This document shows positions 18,201-26,410 of a stretch of 64,000 bases of DNA, piece after piece (position 1 is the first letter of the stretch; every line of letters starts with the position of its first letter). This DNA is from Actinomycetes bacterium (GTDB taxonomy: Bacteria; Actinomycetota; Acidimicrobiia; Acidimicrobiales; Palsa-688), in contig JAJYLA010000001.1 in NCBI GenBank assembly GCA_021788115.1, positions 1 to 64,000 of the forward strand, written 5' to 3'. A model generated the notes under the pieces. The model made no database searches. It worked only from the letters and a program-made list of their open reading frames with translations, and was not told the DNA's origin. A program made the position numbers and the translations under genes.

Positions 18201-18671
18201 GATGCCGATGTCGTCGACGTGGACCGCCGGCTCGCCGTCGGCGCCCGGGAGGATCTTGTGCGGCACGGACTCGACCACCACCAGCCCGAAGCTTTCGAGG
18301 ACCGGGAGCAGCTGTGTCAGCTCGACGCCGTGCAGGCCGAAGCGGCGGATCCGGAAGCTGCAGCCGGAGTCGGAGGAGGGGCGCAGGGCGAGGCGATGCG
18401 GGCCCCCGAAGGCGGCCTCGGCCGGCAGCGCGCCGGGGTGGCCTGCCGCGCCGGCGACGAGCGCCGCGATCTCGGCGAGGTCCAGCGCCGCCTCCGCCGG
18501 TGAGGTCCGCTCCCGGTAGCCGGCGGGGGCCCGTGCCGCGAACCCCGCGGCTCGCCCTGCAGCGCCCTCGCCCGGCAGCCGCGGAGCCAGCTGCTCCACC
18601 CACGGATCCACTGACGTGACCCCCCCGTCAGGTGACGGTTCTGTACTGCTCACCCTGGCAGCTTCGCGCAC
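15243..18671 (-). CDS. gdh: NAD-dependent glutamate dehydrogenase, short form
   Basis: Large NAD-GDH converting glutamate to 2-oxoglutarate, ammonia and NADH. At 1142 aa it is shorter than the usual bacterial 180-kDa class (about 1600 aa): most of the N-terminal regulatory region is missing, while the catalytic core is intact. The core shows GGIRWSDRPDDFRTE, KKNAIIVPTGAKGGFV (catalytic Lys386), DMSGDVFGNAML, and the nucleotide-binding region with VIAEGANLGVTQRARIRY. It is the most distal gene of a likely three-gene minus-strand unit, 17 nt after the PD-(D/E)XK gene. A GTG 18 nt further in (VSSTEP) is an alternative start. Confidence 0.9.
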   Translation of the reverse strand: MREAARVSSTEPSPDGGVTSVDPWVEQLAPRLPGEGAAGRAAGFAARAPAGYRERTSPAEAALDLAEIAALVAGAAGHPGALPAEAAFGGPHRLALRPSSDSGCSFRIRRFGLHGVELTQLLPVLESFGLVVVESVPHKILPGADGEPAVHVDDIGIRTGAHDRPEARFVPEVHGRRLIDAMEALARGATEVDPLNELVTVAGLDWRQVTVLRAYLRYRLQTATTLTADILAGALLAFPDLARSLVGYFEARFDPSALREQEAAERARCVAQLDLVPTLEQDRALRGYLELIDATWRTNFFQVGPGGEHRPNVVLKLDSAAAPDLPAPRPLTETFVHGPTVEAIHLRAGRIARGGIRWSDRPDDFRTEILDLAFAQVKKNAIIVPTGAKGGFVCRAPGRAHTPAGASPEEVRAAYEALIRGLLDITDNIAGGAVVAPDAVVARDAADPYLVVAADKGTATFSDLANTISEERGFWLGDAFASGGSHGYDHKKMGITARGAWVAVRRHFHQLGIDVQSDPVRVAGVGDMSGDVFGNAMLQSSSILLVAAFDHRHVFIDPSPGPDASYAERRRLAGLPRSSWDDYRRETISAGGGVWPRDAKVIPLSPEARAALGIESASMSPPELISAILAAPVDLLWFGGIGTYVKAPEESDAEVGDHTNDALRVTADRVRARVIAEGANLGVTQRARIRYSRRGGRINADFVDNAAGVSTSDREVNLKILLALAVEEGRLAADDRDGYLERSADEVATGVLRQVDHTVAALGRAVPASAREIDAYEALIEILVKSGQLDRAVESLPAREEIAVRRAAGAGLIRPELAVLLAYAKSDLAASIEGSDLVRAPALLDAVMPYFPLPIRQDFGEVIPRHRLYPQLVATEAAAEIVDQLGVVWAHETAAELGVGLAEVAGAFWAAREVLGAGRLWAELEQLSPGLPADAEAALHATVDDAVVRLARCYLARPEVFDVGSTIERDGPLAAAIAAGAGEAVKAEEEEALVDLGADRETARRFVSASAGAVVGDAGPVATASGRDLAVAVEALALVDRAAGLDRLVAAVGRLLAGPPYLRRLTAWQARALLDDTGSWRRQAAVEVLARGEEPGSATSAWEAAHQGELARASRLLEALHDPAGDPLAVATLVLRRLHATR

Positions 18672-18688
18672 CCGGTGGTCGCCTTGGT

Positions 18689-19383
18689 CTACCAGCCGAG
18701 TGCCGCCTCCGGCGCCGAGAGGCGCCTCCGGGGCTCCCGCGCCGGGCGGGCACCGGTTCCTGCAGGCTCGCGCCCGGCCGGCGAAGCGGGCTCGCGTGCG
18801 GCGCCCGCCCCGGGAACCCGCTCGACGATCCGGTCCCGCACCCAGGCAAGGTCGAAGCCGTCTCCCAGGATCCGCACGGCCCGGAGCTCCCCGGCGCGCT
18901 GGCGCCGGGCGTAGTCGGCCATGCCTCTCAGGGCCGTCCCGGCGCTCAGACCGCTGCCGCAGGCGTAGAGCACCACCACCTCACCCTGCCCGTGCGCCCC
19001 GACGAGCTTGTTGACGATCGAGCCGCGCGTCGGAACCCGCCGCGGGCGGCCGTCGAGCGACGCCCAGGACTTGACCTCGACGCCCGTGCCACAGACGTCC
19101 AGGTCCGGTGTCCTCCCCCGGCCGGGCCGCTCGGCCACAGACCGCACGTGGTGGCCTTCCGCCACAAGCGTTTCGGCCACGGCGAGCTCCTCGTGGCTCA
19201 GGCGCCGGGCACTCTCGTCGAGCCGCCCCGCCGGCCCGCCTCCGGCGGGGGCATCATGCCCCGCGCACGGCGGAACCCTCCCGGCCCCCGGCCGCCATCG
19301 CGGCGCCGGGGTGGCGCCCCGGGCCGCGCCCGGCGCCGGCGGGGCGCCCGGCGCCGGCGGATCCGTCGGCAGCGCTTTCGGGG

Positions 19384-19387
<4 letters not shown>
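18689..19387 (-). CDS. CdiA-tRNase-like PD-(D/E)XK domain protein
   Basis: 232 aa from a GTG at 19387. The first 65 residues are Pro/Ala/Gly-rich and disordered. The folded part (about 68-195) shows RTPDLDVCGTGVEVKSW, a PD...ExK nuclease signature, followed by GSIVNKLVGAHGQGEVVVLYACGSGLS. This order (PD, ExK, then a helix with xxxK and a GQ-containing strand) resembles the C-terminal tRNase domain of CdiA contact-dependent inhibition toxins. There is no secretion signal, haemagglutinin repeat or Type VII motif. The start overlaps the upstream gene as GTGA. A house-keeping nuclease is an alternative. Confidence 0.6.
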
Positions 19388-19845
<458 letters not shown>

Positions 19846-20054
19846 CACGACCTCCTCGTAGTCGGGGAACAGGCCGGGTCACCCCGGCGATCCCGCACGC
19901 CCGGGGCGTGCGACAAGGAGGCGGGATGCGCCTCGACAGCCGTTTCCCGCCCGACCTCGACGGGTCAGGGCGCGACGGCGGCACCCATCATGGCGGCCCG
20001 AACCCCGCAAGGCAAGGGGCTTCTCCTCCGACGGCCGTCACGGGGGCGCATGCC

Positions 20055-20090
20055 CGGTGCGGCCGGGCTCCCGCCGGCCCGGCCGCACCG
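20055..20090 (-). terminator. Strong hairpin after the alcohol dehydrogenase gene
   Basis: A perfect 14-bp G+C stem (20055-20068 with 20077-20090) and 8-nt loop begins 24 nt beyond the dehydrogenase stop. It lies in the 269-nt gap before the next minus-strand gene. I see no other feature in that gap apart from a stray ribosome-binding-like site on the plus strand. Confidence 0.6.
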
Positions 20091-20114
20091 TTCCCCCTGA
20101 GGCCAGCGGGAAGG

Positions 20115-21227
20115 CTATTCGAAGGTGATCACGCCCCGCAGGTTGCGGCCCTGGCGCATGTCCTCGTAGCCCCGGTTGACCTCGTCGAGGCGGTAGGTGC
20201 GGGTGACGAGCTCGTCGAGCTTGAGCTGCCCCTCGGCGTAGAGGCCCAGGAGCCGGGGAATGTCGAGACGCGGGTTGGCCGAGCCGAACAGCGAGCCGAC
20301 CACCTGCTTCTCCATCAGCGTGAGGTCGAGGGCGCTCATGGTCACCTGGGTCTCGGTGGCGGCGTGGAGATTGGTCACCACGACGCGGCCGAGCTTGGAC
20401 GTGATGGCGAGAGCGGCGCCGATCGCCTCCCCCTTGCCAAGGCCCATGGTCATGATGACCTTGTTGGCCATCCGCCCCTGGGTGGTCTCCCGTATGACCT
20501 CCATCGCCTCCTCCAGGGAGGGGGCCGTGTGGGTGGCACCGAACTCGACCGCCTTGTCGCGCTTGAACGGGACGGGGTCGATGGCGAAGATCCGCCGCGC
20601 GCCGGCGAGCTTGGCCCCCTGGATGGCGTTGATCCCGATGCCGCCGATGCCCACGACGGCGACGTCCTCCCCCGGCTCCACGCCCGCCGCGTAGACGGCG
20701 GAACCCCATCCGGTGACGACCCCGCACCCGAGGAGGCACGCCTTGTCCAGCGGGACGTCGGGGTCGATCTTGATGCAGCTCGCCTCGTTGACCACCGTCC
20801 GCTCGGCGAAGGTCCCGAGGAGGCACATGAGACCGAGGTCGCTGCCCCCGGCGTGGTGCCGGGCCGTGTGGTCGGAGACCTGCAGGCCTTCGGCCAGGTA
20901 CATGCCCAGGTCGCACAGGTTCTCGTGGCCGGAGGCACAGGAGGGGCAGCGTCCGCAGGCGGGGATGAAGCCGAACACGACATGGTCTCCCGGGGAGAGC
21001 CAGTCGACACCCGGCCCGACCTCCTCGACCACCCCGGCGCCTTCGTGCCCGCCGACCATCGGGAGAGTGAACGGCAGGTCGCCGGTCACGAGGTGCTCGT
21101 CGGAGTGGCACAGGCCGGATCCGAGCAGGTGGACGAGCACCTCGCCGTGCCTGGGCGGGTCGAGATCGATCTCCTCGACGCTCCAGTCCTTGCCGACTTC
21201 CCACAGAATGGCGGCCCTGGTCTTCAT
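20115..21227 (-). CDS. Zinc alcohol dehydrogenase, NDMA-dependent type
   Basis: Medium-chain dehydrogenase/reductase, 370 aa from the ATG at 21227 (GGGGGAGG lies just upstream). Visible are the catalytic zinc ligands (GLCHSDEH with Cys, and GGHEGAGVVEEVG with His-Glu), the structural zinc cluster CGRCPSCASGHENLC, and the Rossmann motif VVGIGGIGINAIQGA. The pattern, including MKTRAAILWE and NLCDLGMYL, closely follows the actinobacterial nicotinoprotein (NDMA-dependent) alcohol dehydrogenases. These hold NAD(H) tightly and pass electrons to an unknown acceptor, often mycofactocin-linked. No mycofactocin gene is in the window. Confidence 0.87.
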   Translation of the reverse strand: MKTRAAILWEVGKDWSVEEIDLDPPRHGEVLVHLLGSGLCHSDEHLVTGDLPFTLPMVGGHEGAGVVEEVGPGVDWLSPGDHVVFGFIPACGRCPSCASGHENLCDLGMYLAEGLQVSDHTARHHAGGSDLGLMCLLGTFAERTVVNEASCIKIDPDVPLDKACLLGCGVVTGWGSAVYAAGVEPGEDVAVVGIGGIGINAIQGAKLAGARRIFAIDPVPFKRDKAVEFGATHTAPSLEEAMEVIRETTQGRMANKVIMTMGLGKGEAIGAALAITSKLGRVVVTNLHAATETQVTMSALDLTLMEKQVVGSLFGSANPRLDIPRLLGLYAEGQLKLDELVTRTYRLDEVNRGYEDMRQGRNLRGVITFE

Positions 21228-21277
21228 GGAACCTCCCCCGGCTCGTCCGCTTGAGTGTGCGGCCCTTTCTACTACCT

Positions 21278-21298
21278 GGCCGCCGCTATCTGGCGGCC
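21278..21298. terminator. Hairpin between the flavoprotein operon and the dehydrogenase
   Basis: A perfect 7-bp stem (21278-21284 with 21292-21298, 7-nt loop) lies between the stop of the flavoprotein gene and the dehydrogenase start, all on the minus strand. It may terminate the upstream operon or be an operator for the dehydrogenase gene; the sequence does not decide. Confidence 0.35.
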
Positions 21299-21347
21299 GC
21301 GGGCAACGGGGGCAGGTCCTAGGGGGCCACGCCGTCACCGGGCCGGG

Positions 21348-21806
21348 TCACCCGTCGAGCGTCAGGCCGGCGGCGAGCGCGCCCCCGAGGTCGCGCGCTG
21401 CCGCGAGGTCTCCGGGGCTCGGGTCCCCGACGACGACAAGCGGCGCCTGCGCCTTTTGCCACTGCAACCCCGCGGTGATGGAGTCGAGGGCCCGCAGCGC
21501 ACCGGTCGCGTCGCCGTTGCCGTGAAGGTACACAGCGAACGGGCGGCCCCGGGTGGCCTCCAGGCAGGGGTAGTAGATCTGGTCGAAGAAGTGCTTCATG
21601 GCGCCCGACAGGTAGCCGAGGTTGACGGGGGTGCCGAGCAGGTAGGCGTCGGCCTCGAGGACGTCGAGGGGCGCCGCGGTCAACGCCGGACGCACGACCA
21701 CCTCCACCCCCTCGATGGCAGGGTCGGTCGCGCCCGAGACCGCCGCGACCTGCAGGCTGTGCGTCGAAGGCGACACAGTGTGGTGGACGACGAGCAGCCG
21801 CTTCAC
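21348..21806 (-). CDS. Flavodoxin-like / NADPH-dependent FMN reductase family protein
   Basis: 152-residue single-domain flavodoxin fold. It begins VKRLLVVHHTVSPSTHSL (phosphate-binding first loop), and has DAYLLGTPVNLGYLSGAMKHF, the aromatic isoalloxazine-contacting loop of the family, and later LVVVGDPSPGDL. A redox carrier or quinone/FMN reductase role is likely, but no partner is visible. Its GTG overlaps the alkA stop as GTGA, making it the last gene of a three-gene coupled operon. Confidence 0.75.
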   Translation of the reverse strand: MKRLLVVHHTVSPSTHSLQVAAVSGATDPAIEGVEVVVRPALTAAPLDVLEADAYLLGTPVNLGYLSGAMKHFFDQIYYPCLEATRGRPFAVYLHGNGDATGALRALDSITAGLQWQKAQAPLVVVGDPSPGDLAAARDLGGALAAGLTLDG

Positions 21807-22450
21807 CGCGTGAGGGCGCTCCCGGCCGCGCCGGCGAACAGCTCGCACGCCCGCCAGCAGTACCAGGCGGCGACCGACCGGTACGGTCGCATCGGCTCCC
21901 CGAACCGCCCCAAGTCGCGCGGGCTCGGCATCGGCACTCCCCAGGCGAGCCCGTAGCCCCGCCGGACGCCGAGGTCGCCCGTCGGCCACACGTCCAGGCG
22001 GCGCAGCTGGAACAGCAGGAACATCTGGGCGGTCCACACGCCGATCCCCCGGACGCTGGTCAGGCGGGCGATCACTTCCTCGTCGGGCTCACGGGCCAGG
22101 CCGCGCGGGTCGAGCACCACGGTCCCGTCGAGCACCTTCGCGGCCAGGTCGCGGATGGACGCCGCCTTGTTCGCCGAAAGCCCGGCCGCCCGCAGCATCT
22201 CGGGCGCCAGACCCAGGAGCCGCTCCGGCTCGACGGCACCGTCGAGGGCTGCGACCAGCCGGGCGTGGATGGCCGCCGCCGCGGCCCCCGCCAGCTGCTG
22301 GTGGAGGACCGACCGCACGAGCGCGGCGAAGTGGGAGTCCACCGGCCTGCGCAGGCGGATCGGCCCCGCAGCCCCCACGAGGCCTCGCATCACCGGGTCG
22401 CGGGCCGCCAGCTCCTCGGCGGCGGCCGCGTGGGTCACCCCTGCTGTCAC
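21803..22450 (-). CDS. alkA: DNA-3-methyladenine glycosylase II (AlkA family)
   Basis: Base-excision repair glycosylase that removes alkylated purines. The 215-aa protein has the helix-hairpin-helix core: LVRSVLHQQLAGAAAAAI, GLSANKAASIRDLA, and the hairpin LTSVRGIGVWTAQMFLLF followed by PTGDLGVRRG, whose Asp is the catalytic residue. It lacks the extra N-terminal domain of E. coli AlkA, like many short bacterial forms. Start GTG 22450 overlaps the stop of the acyl-CoA synthetase gene (GTGA), and its own stop overlaps the flavoprotein start the same way. Confidence 0.9.
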   Translation of the reverse strand: MTAGVTHAAAAEELAARDPVMRGLVGAAGPIRLRRPVDSHFAALVRSVLHQQLAGAAAAAIHARLVAALDGAVEPERLLGLAPEMLRAAGLSANKAASIRDLAAKVLDGTVVLDPRGLAREPDEEVIARLTSVRGIGVWTAQMFLLFQLRRLDVWPTGDLGVRRGYGLAWGVPMPSPRDLGRFGEPMRPYRSVAAWYCWRACELFAGAAGSALTR

Positions 22451-23955
22451 GTCCCGCCCGCCCCCGTCAGCCGCGCCTGGCGCAGGGCGTAGCGGCGGAG
22501 CTTGCCGGCCTCGTCGCGCAGCGGCTCGGACGTGCGCTCGAAGCTCCGGGGCAGCTTGTAGGGCACCAGCCGCGCCGCCAGGTGCGCCCGCAGTTCTTCG
22601 TCGCTGACCCCGGACTGCGTCTCGACGATGGCGTGCACCACGTTGCCGTAGTCGTCGTCGGGGAGGCCGATCACGCAGGACGACAGGACGGCGGGGTGCT
22701 CGTCGAGGGCGGCCTCGATCTCGGCGGGGTACACGTTGGCGCCGCCTACCAGGATCATGTCCGACAGGCGGTCCGCCAGATAGAGGTAGCCGTCCTCGTC
22801 GAACCACCCCATGTCGCCGAGCGTCTCCCAGCCGTCGCGCTCCACCGCTGCGGCGCCGACATAGCGGTAGGTGACCAGGCCGGGGGGCGGGCGCATCCAG
22901 ACCTGGCCCACCTCGCCCGGTGGGAGCACCGCCCCGTCGGCGCCGGCGACGCGCATCTCCCCCATGACCACCCGTCCTACGGACCCGCGGTGCGCGAGCC
23001 ACTCGCTGCCGTCGATCACCGTGGCGGCCTGGGCTTCGGTGCCCGCATACAGCTCGGCGATCACGTCGGGGCCGAGCCAGTCGATCCAGGCCTGCTTGAC
23101 GTAGGGAGGGCACGGCGCCGCGAGGTGGTAGGCGGTACGCAGCGACGACATGTCGCGAGCGAGCCGCTCTTCGGCGGGAAGCCGAAGGATCCGGGACATC
23201 ATCGTGGGGACCAGGTACATGTGCGTCACCCGGTGGCGCTCCACGAGCTGCAGGCTTGCCGACGCGTCGAAGCGCTCCATGACGACGACGTGGCCGCCCC
23301 GAAGGAGAGCCGTCAGCGAAAAGAGCAACGGGCCGTTGTGGTACAGGGGTCCTGTGCAGAGAAACGTCTCTCGCTCGCCGATCCGCAGCATCGGCGCCGC
23401 CGCGACCACGTGGTCGAGGAGCGCAGGGGCGCCGGCGAGGATGAGCTTGGGCCTCCCGGTGCTTCCCCCCGACGTGGGTGCCTTCCACGACGGGGACACG
23501 ACCGGCGGCAGCGGCCCGTCGTCGACACCGCCGGGGTCGCGGACATCGGCGGCGGGCAGCCACCGGCGGCCACCGGCGTACGGCCCGTCGCCGGCTTCGA
23601 GCCCGACCACCACCGCGGGATCGGCGACCTCGATCAGGGCGGCGAGCTCCGGCGGCGGCAGCCGGGGGGAGACCGGCTGGGGGATTGCCCCGATCTTCCA
23701 CGCGGCCAGCGTCACCTCGTAGAAACCGACCCCGTTCGGCAGGCCGATCGTCACCAGGGACCCTTCGCCCGCCCCGAGCGACGAGAGCCGCCGGGCGAGC
23801 TGGTTGGACCTGCGTGCAATCTCGGCGCGCGTGTGGGTCCGGCCCCGGCAGGTGACAGCCGGTGCCTCGGGCTCGTCCGCCGCCAGGCGGTCGAACGCCA
23901 CCCCCAGGGGCACCATCTCCGCGGCCAGCGGCTCGAGCTCAGCTGCGTCTCCCAT
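22447..23955 (-). CDS. AMP-dependent acyl-CoA synthetase/ligase
   Basis: Adenylate-forming enzyme (502 aa) that activates a carboxylic acid with ATP and joins it to CoA. Motifs: APTSGGSTGRPKL (P-loop), ELYAGTEAQ (A5 region), GWETLGDMGWFDEDGYLYLADR (A7 with the ribose-binding Asp), DMILVGGANVYPAEIE (A8), and Lys in DEAGKLRR (A10 catalytic Lys). The acid substrate is unknown. TATCGT (revcomp 23963-23968) ends 7 nt before the ATG, so it likely heads a leaderless operon with alkA and the flavoprotein gene. Confidence 0.9.
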   Translation of the reverse strand: MGDAAELEPLAAEMVPLGVAFDRLAADEPEAPAVTCRGRTHTRAEIARRSNQLARRLSSLGAGEGSLVTIGLPNGVGFYEVTLAAWKIGAIPQPVSPRLPPPELAALIEVADPAVVVGLEAGDGPYAGGRRWLPAADVRDPGGVDDGPLPPVVSPSWKAPTSGGSTGRPKLILAGAPALLDHVVAAAPMLRIGERETFLCTGPLYHNGPLLFSLTALLRGGHVVVMERFDASASLQLVERHRVTHMYLVPTMMSRILRLPAEERLARDMSSLRTAYHLAAPCPPYVKQAWIDWLGPDVIAELYAGTEAQAATVIDGSEWLAHRGSVGRVVMGEMRVAGADGAVLPPGEVGQVWMRPPPGLVTYRYVGAAAVERDGWETLGDMGWFDEDGYLYLADRLSDMILVGGANVYPAEIEAALDEHPAVLSSCVIGLPDDDYGNVVHAIVETQSGVSDEELRAHLAARLVPYKLPRSFERTSEPLRDEAGKLRRYALRQARLTGAGGT

Positions 23956-24212
23956 CGGGTGCACGATATCGGGAGCCTGCGACTCTCTCAGGGGCGGACC
24001 GGAAGCCTTGCCGGCGGTGCCGTGGGCGTGGTCCGGGCGGCGATCGCCGCTCTGCCCGCCGTCGGGGCTCCTGCGATGGGGTCGACACCGGGGGGGAATC
24101 ATGCGACAATCGACAGGATCCCCTCTCACCTGGCGGCGTCGGCGACGGCGACGCCCGCGCCGAAACGAGGTCTTCCTTGCACCACGCCGAGGCCGTGCTC
24201 GACCTACCCCGA

Positions 24213-25142
24213 ATGGGTCCGGCTGGGGAGCCCGATCCCCCTGAGTTCAAGGCGATGTGGCAGCAGGTGGTGCTCCTGCTGTTCGTCGTCGTGCCCTTCG
24301 CCGCGGTCGTCGCGGCGGTCCCAGTCCTGTGGGGATGGGGTCTCACCTGGCGCGACGCCCTCATAGCCGCCGTCATGTACGCCGTCACCGGCCACGGGGT
24401 GACGATCGGCTTTCACCGCCTCTTCACCCACCGCAGCTTCCGTGCGAAGCGCTGGCTGCGGGTGCTGCTGGCCGTCGCCGGCAGCATGGCGATCCAGGGT
24501 TCGGTCCTCCAGTGGGTCGCCGACCACCGGCGCCACCACCGGTTCTCGGACCGCGAGGGGGATCCGCACTCGCCGTGGCGATACGGGACCAGCGCGCGGG
24601 CGCTCGCCAAGGGCTTCTTCTACGCCCACGTCGGCTGGCTCTTCGACTGGGAGCAGACCTCGCCGAGGCGCTACGCGCCGGACCTGCTCGCCGACAGGGA
24701 CATCCGCGTCGTGTCCCGGACCTTCCCCCTGTGGGTCTCGGTGTCGATGCTGCTGCCGCCCCTCGTCGGTGGCCTGTGGTCATGGTCGTGGGCCGGCGCG
24801 CTCACCGCCTTCTTCTGGGGGAGCCTGGTCCGCGTCAGCCTTCTGCACCACGTCACCTTCGCCATCAACTCCGTCTGCCACGTCGCGGGACGCCGTCCCT
24901 TCCGGACGCGCGATAGCAGCAGGAACGTGTGGTGGCTGGCGCTGCCGTCGATGGGCGAGGCCTGGCACAACTTCCATCACGCCGAGCCGACCTCCGCCCG
25001 CCACGGCGTTCGTCTGCTCGAGGTCGACACCAGCGCCGCAATCATCTGGGTCCTGGAGAAGTTCCGCTGGGTGCACGATGTCCGCTGGCCCGACGCCGCA
25101 ACGATCAGCCGGCGGCGGCTGGCCGTCCCCTCGAACGCATAA
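24213..25142 (+). CDS. Acyl-CoA/acyl-lipid delta-9-type fatty acid desaturase
   Basis: Membrane di-iron desaturase (309 aa). The three histidine boxes are HRLFTH (68-73), HRRHH (105-109) and HNFHH (252-256). Four hydrophobic spans lie around residues 18-40, 47-62, 174-190 and 193-215. The layout matches stearoyl-CoA-type desaturases that introduce a cis double bond using O2 and electrons from a ferredoxin or cytochrome b5-like donor. ATG 24213 is the chosen start; TTG or GTG codons up to about 35 nt upstream are possible. Divergent from the acyl-CoA synthetase gene; the 257-nt gap holds their promoters. Confidence 0.9.
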   Translation: MGPAGEPDPPEFKAMWQQVVLLLFVVVPFAAVVAAVPVLWGWGLTWRDALIAAVMYAVTGHGVTIGFHRLFTHRSFRAKRWLRVLLAVAGSMAIQGSVLQWVADHRRHHRFSDREGDPHSPWRYGTSARALAKGFFYAHVGWLFDWEQTSPRRYAPDLLADRDIRVVSRTFPLWVSVSMLLPPLVGGLWSWSWAGALTAFFWGSLVRVSLLHHVTFAINSVCHVAGRRPFRTRDSSRNVWWLALPSMGEAWHNFHHAEPTSARHGVRLLEVDTSAAIIWVLEKFRWVHDVRWPDAATISRRRLAVPSNA

Positions 25143-25143
25143 G

Positions 25144-25163
25144 CCGGGGGCCTTCGGCCCCGG
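25144..25163 (+). terminator. Terminator after desaturase
   Basis: A compact hairpin of 8 bp with one bulged G and a 3-nt loop starts two bases after the desaturase stop codon. It is G+C-only and lacks a U-tract. Confidence 0.55.
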
Positions 25164-25289
25164 TGCTCCCCCGCTCGGAGCGCGGTCCTTCAGCGGCGGG
25201 GGCGTAGCGTGCGCCGCCGCATAGCGAACAAGGCCCGTAAGTTGCGGCTGCCTACCCTCTCCGCCGCGCGCCGCAACGGCTGCAAGGTC

Positions 25290-25327
25290 ATACCAATATG
25301 CCCCGGGGGCGGCATGCTCCCTGGTAT
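25290..25327 (+). promoter_or_regulatory. Nested dyad upstream of the FadR-type regulator gene
   Basis: ATACCA (25290-25295) pairs with TGGTAT (25322-25327), and inside it ATGCC (25298-25302) pairs with GGCAT (25311-25315). This 38-bp symmetric element is A+T-rich for this genome and ends 59 nt before the regulator ATG. It fits an operator for autoregulation by the GntR protein, or a structured leader; TATCAT at its edge is a possible -10. Confidence 0.4.
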
Positions 25328-25386
25328 CATCGGCCTCCAGAGCCGCCGACGAATCGAGGCTGCGTGACCGTCATTCGACACCGACC

Positions 25387-26136
25387 ATGGCCGTGAGATC
25401 GTCCGACGACGGGCGCGCGCTCGCCGGCGCCCCGCCGGCCGGCGAGCTGTTCAACAAGGTGAGCGTGGGGCGGATCTCCCAGGTCATCGTGGAGCAGATC
25501 CGCGGGTTGATCCGCCGCGGGGCGCTCAAACCCGGAGACCGCCTGCCTTCGGAGCGGGAGCTGTGCGAGAAGTTCGGGGTGAGCCGGGTCACGGTGCGCG
25601 AGGCGCTGCGGGTCCTGGAGTCCACCGGCCTCATCGAGATCCGGGTCGGGGCCCGGGGCGGAGCGTTCGCGCGGGCACCGTCGAGCGACCGGGTCGGAGA
25701 GGGTCTGGCAGATCTCCTGTCCACCGACGCCATGTCCTCCTCCGACGTGACCGAGGCGCGCCAGGTCCTCGAGGTCGGCCTGGTTCCGCTGGCGTGCCGG
25801 CGGGCGGACGAGGCGGATCTCGAGACCCTGGCGGAAATCTGCGACCGCTCCGAGGAGGCTCTGCGCCGCGGGGAGTACCGGCTGAGCCTGTCGGCGGAGT
25901 TCCACCTGGGGGTCGCCCAGGCGACGCACAACGCGGCCATCGTGATGCTCGTCGAGTCCTTCCGCAGGCCGCTGCTCGGGTCGCTCCAGGAGGCGCACGA
26001 CGCCGACCCGCGCATGGATTCGCTCGGGGTGAAAGACCACCGCCAGTTCCTCAACGCCCTGCGGGCGGGCGACGTGGAGCGATCCGTGAAGATCATGGAG
26101 CGCCACCTGGTGCGCACGGTCCGCCGGCTGCGCTGA
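25387..26136 (+). CDS. GntR/FadR-family transcriptional regulator (FCD domain)
   Basis: 249 aa. The winged helix-turn-helix (about 28-95) has IRRGALKPGDRLPSERELCEKF and VSRVTVREALRVLESTGLIEI, the GntR signature. The FCD ligand-binding domain (about 115-240) has VTEARQVLEVGLVPLACRRA, AEFHLGVAQATHN and the metal-binding His near HRQFLNALRAGD. FCD regulators respond to organic acids or acyl-CoAs. A dyad upstream may be its operator. Targets are not evident, but the lipid genes on its 5' side are candidates. Confidence 0.87.
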   Translation: MAVRSSDDGRALAGAPPAGELFNKVSVGRISQVIVEQIRGLIRRGALKPGDRLPSERELCEKFGVSRVTVREALRVLESTGLIEIRVGARGGAFARAPSSDRVGEGLADLLSTDAMSSSDVTEARQVLEVGLVPLACRRADEADLETLAEICDRSEEALRRGEYRLSLSAEFHLGVAQATHNAAIVMLVESFRRPLLGSLQEAHDADPRMDSLGVKDHRQFLNALRAGDVERSVKIMERHLVRTVRRLR

Positions 26137-26410
26137 GGGCCGCCCGGGCCCCGGCCCCCTGGCCTGCCCGGCCGCGCCGTCCAGGAGGTGACGAGGACGG
26201 TGACGACCACGGCCGCCGCCCTGCGCCAAGTCCGCACCGGTCTTTCCGCCGTCTTCTGCTCGGCCTCCGGGGACGAGCAGCCGGCGAACACGCGCGAGTG
26301 ATCTGTCGAACCCTCGGTTGCGGCAAGCGCTCCGGCGGCCGGGGGGGCCGGTACACTCGGCCATCGAGACTGGCGACACGCACAGCGATCGGCTCGCTGC
26401 GTCCGACCCC

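Noticed and set aside
19926-20100. Plus-strand gene with a strong AAGGAGG site
   Set aside because: The frame runs antisense through the dehydrogenase gene and has no recognisable domain; codon pattern looks like shadow of the minus-strand gene.
26198-26311. 37-codon frame after an AGGAGG site between the two GntR genes
   Set aside because: Spacing to the GTG is poor, composition is Ala/Thr/Arg-rich and no homologue is recognised; not supported.
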